Shown piece after piece: positions 62,701-64,000 of a stretch of 64,000 bases of DNA. The DNA is from Chitinibacter sp. SCUT-21 (GTDB taxonomy: Bacteria; Pseudomonadota; Gammaproteobacteria; Burkholderiales; Chitinibacteraceae). The notes beneath the pieces are model-generated. The model was given only the letters and a program-made list of their open reading frames with translations. It was not told where the DNA came from and ran no database searches. The stretch spans positions 2,046,001 through 2,110,000 of the forward strand of contig CP102611.1 in NCBI GenBank assembly GCA_041874755.1, given 5' to 3'. The position numbers and the translations under genes are program-made. Position 1 is the first letter of the stretch. Each line of letters opens with the position of its first letter.

Positions 62701-64000
62701 AGGCGACGTGGGCGCACTCGAATACTTCAACGGCAGCAGCTGGACGCCGGTGGTGAATGGTCAAGTGACGATTCCAGCCGGCAGTACCAGCGTCCAAGTA
62801 CGCGTACCGACCACGGTAGACAGCGTATTTGAAGGTGCAGAAAACTTCACGCTGAACGCCACCGTAACGGGTGTCGGCGCAGCAAGCGGCACGGGCACGA
62901 TCGTCGACGACGGCCGCACGGGCCCAACGCCACCGACCGGCACGCCAGACGACGACCGTCCACACGTGAGCATCACGGGTGTGAGCGATGGTAAAGAAGC
63001 GGGTCAAGTGGGCATTGTGTACAGCCTGAAACTGGATCACATGAGCACGACCGCCACGACGGTCACGCTCGACCTTAAGAATGGCAGCGCGACTTTGGGC
63101 ACCGACACCGGTGCAGTGGAAGTGAGCTTCGACGGCGGCAAGACGTATGTTGCGGTCAGCGGCAACAGCATTAGCGTGCCAGCCAATACCACCGATGTCT
63201 TGGTGCGAGTGGCGGTGACGGACGACGCGCTGGTTGAAGGAACAGAAAACATTACCCTGGCGGTAAAAGGCCAATACGACAGCGCCTTCACAGCGCCAGT
63301 GAGCGGCAACATCGTTGACAACGACACGCAAGGCATCACGATTGTGGGCGCAGGCAACGGCACAGGCACCGGTGACACCGTGGTCTTTGAAGGCAGCGCA
63401 GCGGTCTTCACCGTGAAACTGGATGCGGCCGCCAGCAGCGACACCACCGTCAAACTGAGCCTGACCACCGCGGGTGGCGCAGGCCAAGCCAGCGCAGGCG
63501 ACGTGGGCGCACTCGAATACTTCAACGGCAGCAGCTGGACGCCGGTGGTGAATGGTCAAGTGACGATTCCAGCCGGCAGTACCAGCGTCCAAGTACGCGT
63601 ACCGACCACGGTAGACAGCGTATTTGAAGGTGCAGAAAACTTCACGCTGAACGCCACCGTAACGGGTGTCGGCGCAGCAAGCGGCACGGGCACGATCGTC
63701 GACGACGGCCGCACGGGCCCAACGCCACCGACCGGCACGCCAGACGACGACCGTCCACACGTGAGCATCACGGGTGTGAGCGATGGTAAAGAAGCGGGTC
63801 AAGTGGGCATTGTGTACAGCCTGAAACTGGATCACATGAGCACGACCGCCACGACGGTCACGCTCGACCTTAAGAATGGCAGCGCGACTTTGGGCACCGA
63901 CACCGGTGCAGTGGAAGTGAGCTTCGACGGCGGCAAGACGTATGTTGCGGTCAGCGGCAACAGCATTAGCGTGCCAGCCAATACCACCGATGTCTTGGTG
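50708..64000 (+). CDS. lapA: Giant LapA-type repeat adhesin (3' end beyond window)
   Basis: 4431 codons without a stop, running off the window. Start ATG 50708 with GGAG 8 bases upstream. Residues 1 to about 145 form a LapA-type retention module (TIVVVAGEAFIRDASG, SATGHVTLMLPNGQVIELGA) with the LapG site TAAG at 121-124, then GAGGEGEGSGFVRLLRIAENV. Residues about 190-290 and 290-385 are cadherin-like/VCBS domains (TPEDTPVSGRL...VNDAPDAIDD and VLGNDKDIDGDTLSV). About 390-488 is a Calx-beta-like domain, and from 489 on there are nearly fifteen 265-residue units, each with two such domains (VFEGSAAVFTVKLDAA, VDNDT, DDDRPHVSITGV). There is no classical signal peptide, fitting type I secretion by LapB/LapC; the secretion signal would be at the unseen C-terminus. 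Confidence 0.95.
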   Translation, partial: MAETIITGSDTQKGNNTIVVVAGEAFIRDASGKVTPIAAGDQLQEGQVIFTSATGHVTLMLPNGQVIELGADRNLLLDGDLAGTQATDATEAKVANAAESADQIINALNQGKDLSDELEATAAGLNGAGGEGEGSGFVRLLRIAENVDPVSFEFASAAEPIDPFVPVVAEAAPQIDEPVANQKPDFVGSNGSPLGDNVSVTTPEDTPVSGRLAAVDADGDTLTFGKVSEPIHGSVSVQADGSWTYTPNKDYNGSDSFKVQVSDGKGGVDTLTVNIGVTPVNDAPDAIDDSTNTNINTPVVNINVLGNDKDIDGDTLSVTRAELQDPSKGSVSINADGTLNFTPATNVLGPVVINYTISDGKGGTDTAQLTINVSDVPTPPISKIEVGQPGPQDDSVVEGNKLVFNVTISAASPKAESYSFNLGGGSAAEVDFERVNLSFSNGVTYDAATGKITVPAGVTSFSVTLPTVDDTLVESGETVPLNIGGISATGNIVDNDTQGITIVGAGNGTGTGDTVVFEGSAAVFTVKLDAAASSDTTVKLSLTTAGGAGQASAGDVGALEYFNGSSWTPVVNGQVTIPAGSTSVQVRVPTTVDSVFEGAENFTLNATVTGVGAASGTGTIVDDGRTGPTPPTGTPDDDRPHVSITGVSDGKEAGQVGIVYSLKLDHMSTTATTVTLDLKNGSATLGTDTGAVEVSFDGGKTYVAVSGNSISVPANTTDVLVRVAVTDDALVEGTENITLAVKGQYDSAFTAPVSGNIVDNDTQGITIVGAGNGTGTGDTVVFEGSAAVFTVKLDAAASSDTTVKLSLTTAGGAGQASAGDVGALEYFNGSSWTPVVNGQVTIPAGSTSVQVRVPTTVDSVFEGAENFTLNATVTGVGAASGTGTIVDDGRTGPTPPTGTPDDDRPHVSITGVSDGKEAGQVGIVYSLKLDHMSTTATTVTLDLKNGSATLGTDTGAVEVSFDGGKTYVAVSGNSISVPANTTDVLVRVAVTDDALVEGTENITLAVKGQYDSAFTAPVSGNIVDNDTQGITIVGAGNGTGTGDTVVFEGSAAVFTVKLDAAASSDTTVKLSLTTAGGAGQASAGDVGALEYFNGSSWTPVVNGQVTIPAGSTSVQVRVPTTVDSVFEGAENFTLNATVTGVGAASGTGTIVDDGRTGPTPPTGTPDDDRPHVSITGVSDGKEAGQVGIVYSLKLDHMSTTATTVTLDLKNGSATLGTDTGAVEVSFDGGKTYVAVSGNSISVPANTTDVLVRVAVTDDALVEGTENITLAVKGQYDSAFTAPVSGNIVDNDTQGITIVGAGNGTGTGDTVVFEGSAAVFTVKLDAAASSDTTVKLSLTTAGGAGQASAGDVGALEYFNGSSWTPVVNGQVTIPAGSTSVQVRVPTTVDSVFEGAENFTLNATVTGVGAASGTGTIVDDGRTGPTPPTGTPDDDRPHVSITGVSDGKEAGQVGIVYSLKLDHMSTTATTVTLDLKNGSATLGTDTGAVEVSFDGGKTYVAVSGNSISVPANTTDVLVRVAVTDDALVEGTENITLAVKGQYDSAFTAPVSGNIVDNDTQGITIVGAGNGTGTGDTVVFEGSAAVFTVKLDAAASSDTTVKLSLTTAGGAGQASAGDVGALEYFNGSSWTPVVNGQVTIPAGSTSVQVRVPTTVDSVFEGAENFTLNATVTGVGAASGTGTIVDDGRTGPTPPTGTPDDDRPHVSITGVSDGKEAGQVGIVYSLKLDHMSTTATTVTLDLKNGSATLGTDTGAVEVSFDGGKTYVAVSGNSISVPANTTDVLVRVAVTDDALVEGTENITLAVKGQYDSAFTAPVSGNIVDNDTQGITIVGAGNGTGTGDTVVFEGSAAVFTVKLDAAASSDTTVKLSLTTAGGAGQASAGDVGALEYFNGSSWTPVVNGQVTIPAGSTSVQVRVPTTVDSVFEGAENFTLNATVTGVGAASGTGTIVDDGRTGPTPPTGTPDDDRPHVSITGVSDGKEAGQVGIVYSLKLDHMSTTATTVTLDLKNGSATLGTDTGAVEVSFDGGKTYVAVSGNSISVPANTTDVLVRVAVTDDALVEGTENITLAVKGQYDSAFTAPVSGNIVDNDTQGITIVGAGNGTGTGDTVVFEGSAAVFTVKLDAAASSDTTVKLSLTTAGGAGQASAGDVGALEYFNGSSWTPVVNGQVTIPAGSTSVQVRVPTTVDSVFEGAENFTLNATVTGVGAASGTGTIVDDGRTGPTPPTGTPDDDRPHVSITGVSDGKEAGQVGIVYSLKLDHMSTTATTVTLDLKNGSATLGTDTGAVEVSFDGGKTYVAVSGNSISVPANTTDVLVRVAVTDDALVEGTENITLAVKGQYDSAFTAPVSGNIVDNDTQGITIVGAGNGTGTGDTVVFEGSAAVFTVKLDAAASSDTTVKLSLTTAGGAGQASAGDVGALEYFNGSSWTPVVNGQVTIPAGSTSVQVRVPTTVDSVFEGAENFTLNATVTGVGAASGTGTIVDDGRTGPTPPTGTPDDDRPHVSITGVSDGKEAGQVGIVYSLKLDHMSTTATTVTLDLKNGSATLGTDTGAVEVSFDGGKTYVAVSGNSISVPANTTDVLVRVAVTDDALVEGTENITLAVKGQYDSAFTAPVSGNIVDNDTQGITIVGAGNGTGTGDTVVFEGSAAVFTVKLDAAASSDTTVKLSLTTAGGAGQASAGDVGALEYFNGSSWTPVVNGQVTIPAGSTSVQVRVPTTVDSVFEGAENFTLNATVTGVGAASGTGTIVDDGRTGPTPPTGTPDDDRPHVSITGVSDGKEAGQVGIVYSLKLDHMSTTATTVTLDLKNGSATLGTDTGAVEVSFDGGKTYVAVSGNSISVPANTTDVLVRVAVTDDALVEGTENITLAVKGQYDSAFTAPVSGNIVDNDTQGITIVGAGNGTGTGDTVVFEGSAAVFTVKLDAAASSDTTVKLSLTTAGGAGQASAGDVGALEYFNGSSWTPVVNGQVTIPAGSTSVQVRVPTTVDSVFEGAENFTLNATVTGVGAASGTGTIVDDGRTGPTPPTGTPDDDRPHVSITGVSDGKEAGQVGIVYSLKLDHMSTTATTVTLDLKNGSATLGTDTGAVEVSFDGGKTYVAVSGNSISVPANTTDVLVRVAVTDDALVEGTENITLAVKGQYDSAFTAPVSGNIVDNDTQGITIVGAGNGTGTGDTVVFEGSAAVFTVKLDAAASSDTTVKLSLTTAGGAGQASAGDVGALEYFNGSSWTPVVNGQVTIPAGSTSVQVRVPTTVDSVFEGAENFTLNATVTGVGAASGTGTIVDDGRTGPTPPTGTPDDDRPHVSITGVSDGKEAGQVGIVYSLKLDHMSTTATTVTLDLKNGSATLGTDTGAVEVSFDGGKTYVAVSGNSISVPANTTDVLVRVAVTDDALVEGTENITLAVKGQYDSAFTAPVSGNIVDNDTQGITIVGAGNGTGTGDTVVFEGSAAVFTVKLDAAASSDTTVKLSLTTAGGAGQASAGDVGALEYFNGSSWTPVVNGQVTIPAGSTSVQVRVPTTVDSVFEGAENFTLNATVTGVGAASGTGTIVDDGRTGPTPPTGTPDDDRPHVSITGVSDGKEAGQVGIVYSLKLDHMSTTATTVTLDLKNGSATLGTDTGAVEVSFDGGKTYVAVSGNSISVPANTTDVLVRVAVTDDALVEGTENITLAVKGQYDSAFTAPVSGNIVDNDTQGITIVGAGNGTGTGDTVVFEGSAAVFTVKLDAAASSDTTVKLSLTTAGGAGQASAGDVGALEYFNGSSWTPVVNGQVTIPAGSTSVQVRVPTTVDSVFEGAENFTLNATVTGVGAASGTGTIVDDGRTGPTPPTGTPDDDRPHVSITGVSDGKEAGQVGIVYSLKLDHMSTTATTVTLDLKNGSATLGTDTGAVEVSFDGGKTYVAVSGNSISVPANTTDVLVRVAVTDDALVEGTENITLAVKGQYDSAFTAPVSGNIVDNDTQGITIVGAGNGTGTGDTVVFEGSAAVFTVKLDAAASSDTTVKLSLTTAGGAGQASAGDVGALEYFNGSSWTPVVNGQVTIPAGSTSVQVRVPTTVDSVFEGAENFTLNATVTGVGAASGTGTIVDDGRTGPTPPTGTPDDDRPHVSITGVSDGKEAGQVGIVYSLKLDHMSTTATTVTLDLKNGSATLGTDTGAVEVSFDGGKTYVAVSGNSISVPANTTDVLVRVAVTDDALVEGTENITLAVKGQYDSAFTAPVSGNIVDNDTQGITIVGAGNGTGTGDTVVFEGSAAVFTVKLDAAASSDTTVKLSLTTAGGAGQASAGDVGALEYFNGSSWTPVVNGQVTIPAGSTSVQVRVPTTVDSVFEGAENFTLNATVTGVGAASGTGTIVDDGRTGPTPPTGTPDDDRPHVSITGVSDGKEAGQVGIVYSLKLDHMSTTATTVTLDLKNGSATLGTDTGAVEVSFDGGKTYVAVSGNSISVPANTTDVLV
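52174..64000 (+). repeat. Tandem 795-bp repeat array inside the adhesin
   Basis: Units of 795 bp (265 codons, in frame) start at 52174, 52969, 53764 and so on; the fifteenth is cut off by the window end. Landmarks recur at exact 795-base steps and the translations, including the antisense ones, are the same in every unit, so the units appear identical at the nucleotide level. Each unit encodes two Calx-beta-like domains ending in GTIVDDG and GNIVDNDT. True copy number is unknown. Confidence 0.97.

Noticed and set aside
52426-63771. Many 71- and 162-codon antisense frames at 795-base spacing
   Set aside because: Shadows of the adhesin repeats in another frame; no ribosome sites or recognisable domains.
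52166-63835. Antisense open frame of 3889 codons opposite the adhesin
   Set aside because: It exists only because a stop-free 265-codon antisense stretch is repeated; composition (His, Arg, Cys, Trp rich) is unlike a real protein, and the sense frame has clear adhesin domains and a ribosome site.
52174-64000. Regular long repeats as a CRISPR-like array
   Set aside because: Units are 795 bp, contiguous and coding, without spacers.

Overview
The window looks like chromosomal DNA of a betaproteobacterium in the order Neisseriales, most likely family Chitinibacteraceae (Deefgea/Chitinibacter-like). This placement rests on my reading of the 16S sequence and on the gene content (HemX/HemY after hemCD, a DUF2782 gene beside polA and thrB, FimV); no database search was run. 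No intact insertion sequence, integrase, prophage or CRISPR array is visible.

Layout. 1-3.4 kb: the end of an unidentified gene, then a tight operon of a YheT-type hydrolase, a phosphomannomutase/phosphoglucomutase and nadC. 3.4-9.4 kb: a complete rRNA operon (promoter, boxA sites, 16S, tRNA-Ile, tRNA-Ala, 23S, 5S, terminator). 9.5-20.8 kb: housekeeping genes (glmU, a lipoprotein metalloprotease, an acyltransferase/acyl-AMP ligase fusion, a YecA-family gene, ychF, yggX, ppk1, a 47-codon small gene). 20.7-28.6 kb, minus strand: hemCDXY, fimV, a small HTH-like gene and a membrane acyltransferase. 29.0-35.9 kb: an HD-GYP sensor, lapG and lapD in one operon, then a periplasmic solute-binding protein and a small secreted protein. 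35.9-37.6 kb: a gene-poor stretch full of palindromes and direct repeats around an AT-rich SieB-like gene. 37.6-43.4 kb: polA, DUF2782, thrB, a MITE-like palindromic element and an FAD-linked oxidase. 43.5-47.7 kb: type I secretion ATPase and fusion protein (LapB/LapC type) plus a LuxR-type regulator. 47.7-50.4 kb, minus strand: a bufferin-like copper operon (DUF2282 peptide, MNIO/DUF692 enzyme, DUF2063 partner) with an ECF sigma factor and a zinc-finger anti-sigma factor. 50.7 kb to the end: a giant LapA-type adhesin whose reading frame leaves the window.

The main theme is biofilm adhesion controlled by c-di-GMP. The adhesin begins with a LapA-type retention module carrying a TAAG site for LapG. 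LapB and LapC would export it. LapG would cut it loose. LapD, with degenerate GGDEF and EAL motifs, would hold LapG back when c-di-GMP is high. An HD-GYP phosphodiesterase in the lapG-lapD operon could lower c-di-GMP locally. The outer-membrane pore (LapE/TolC) is not in the window. The adhesin contains nearly fifteen tandem copies of a 795-bp (265-residue) unit that appear identical at the DNA level and continue past the window.

The second point of interest is the bufferin-type operon, lying between the secretion genes and the adhesin. The third is the repeat-rich 35.9-37.6 kb stretch with its SieB-like gene.
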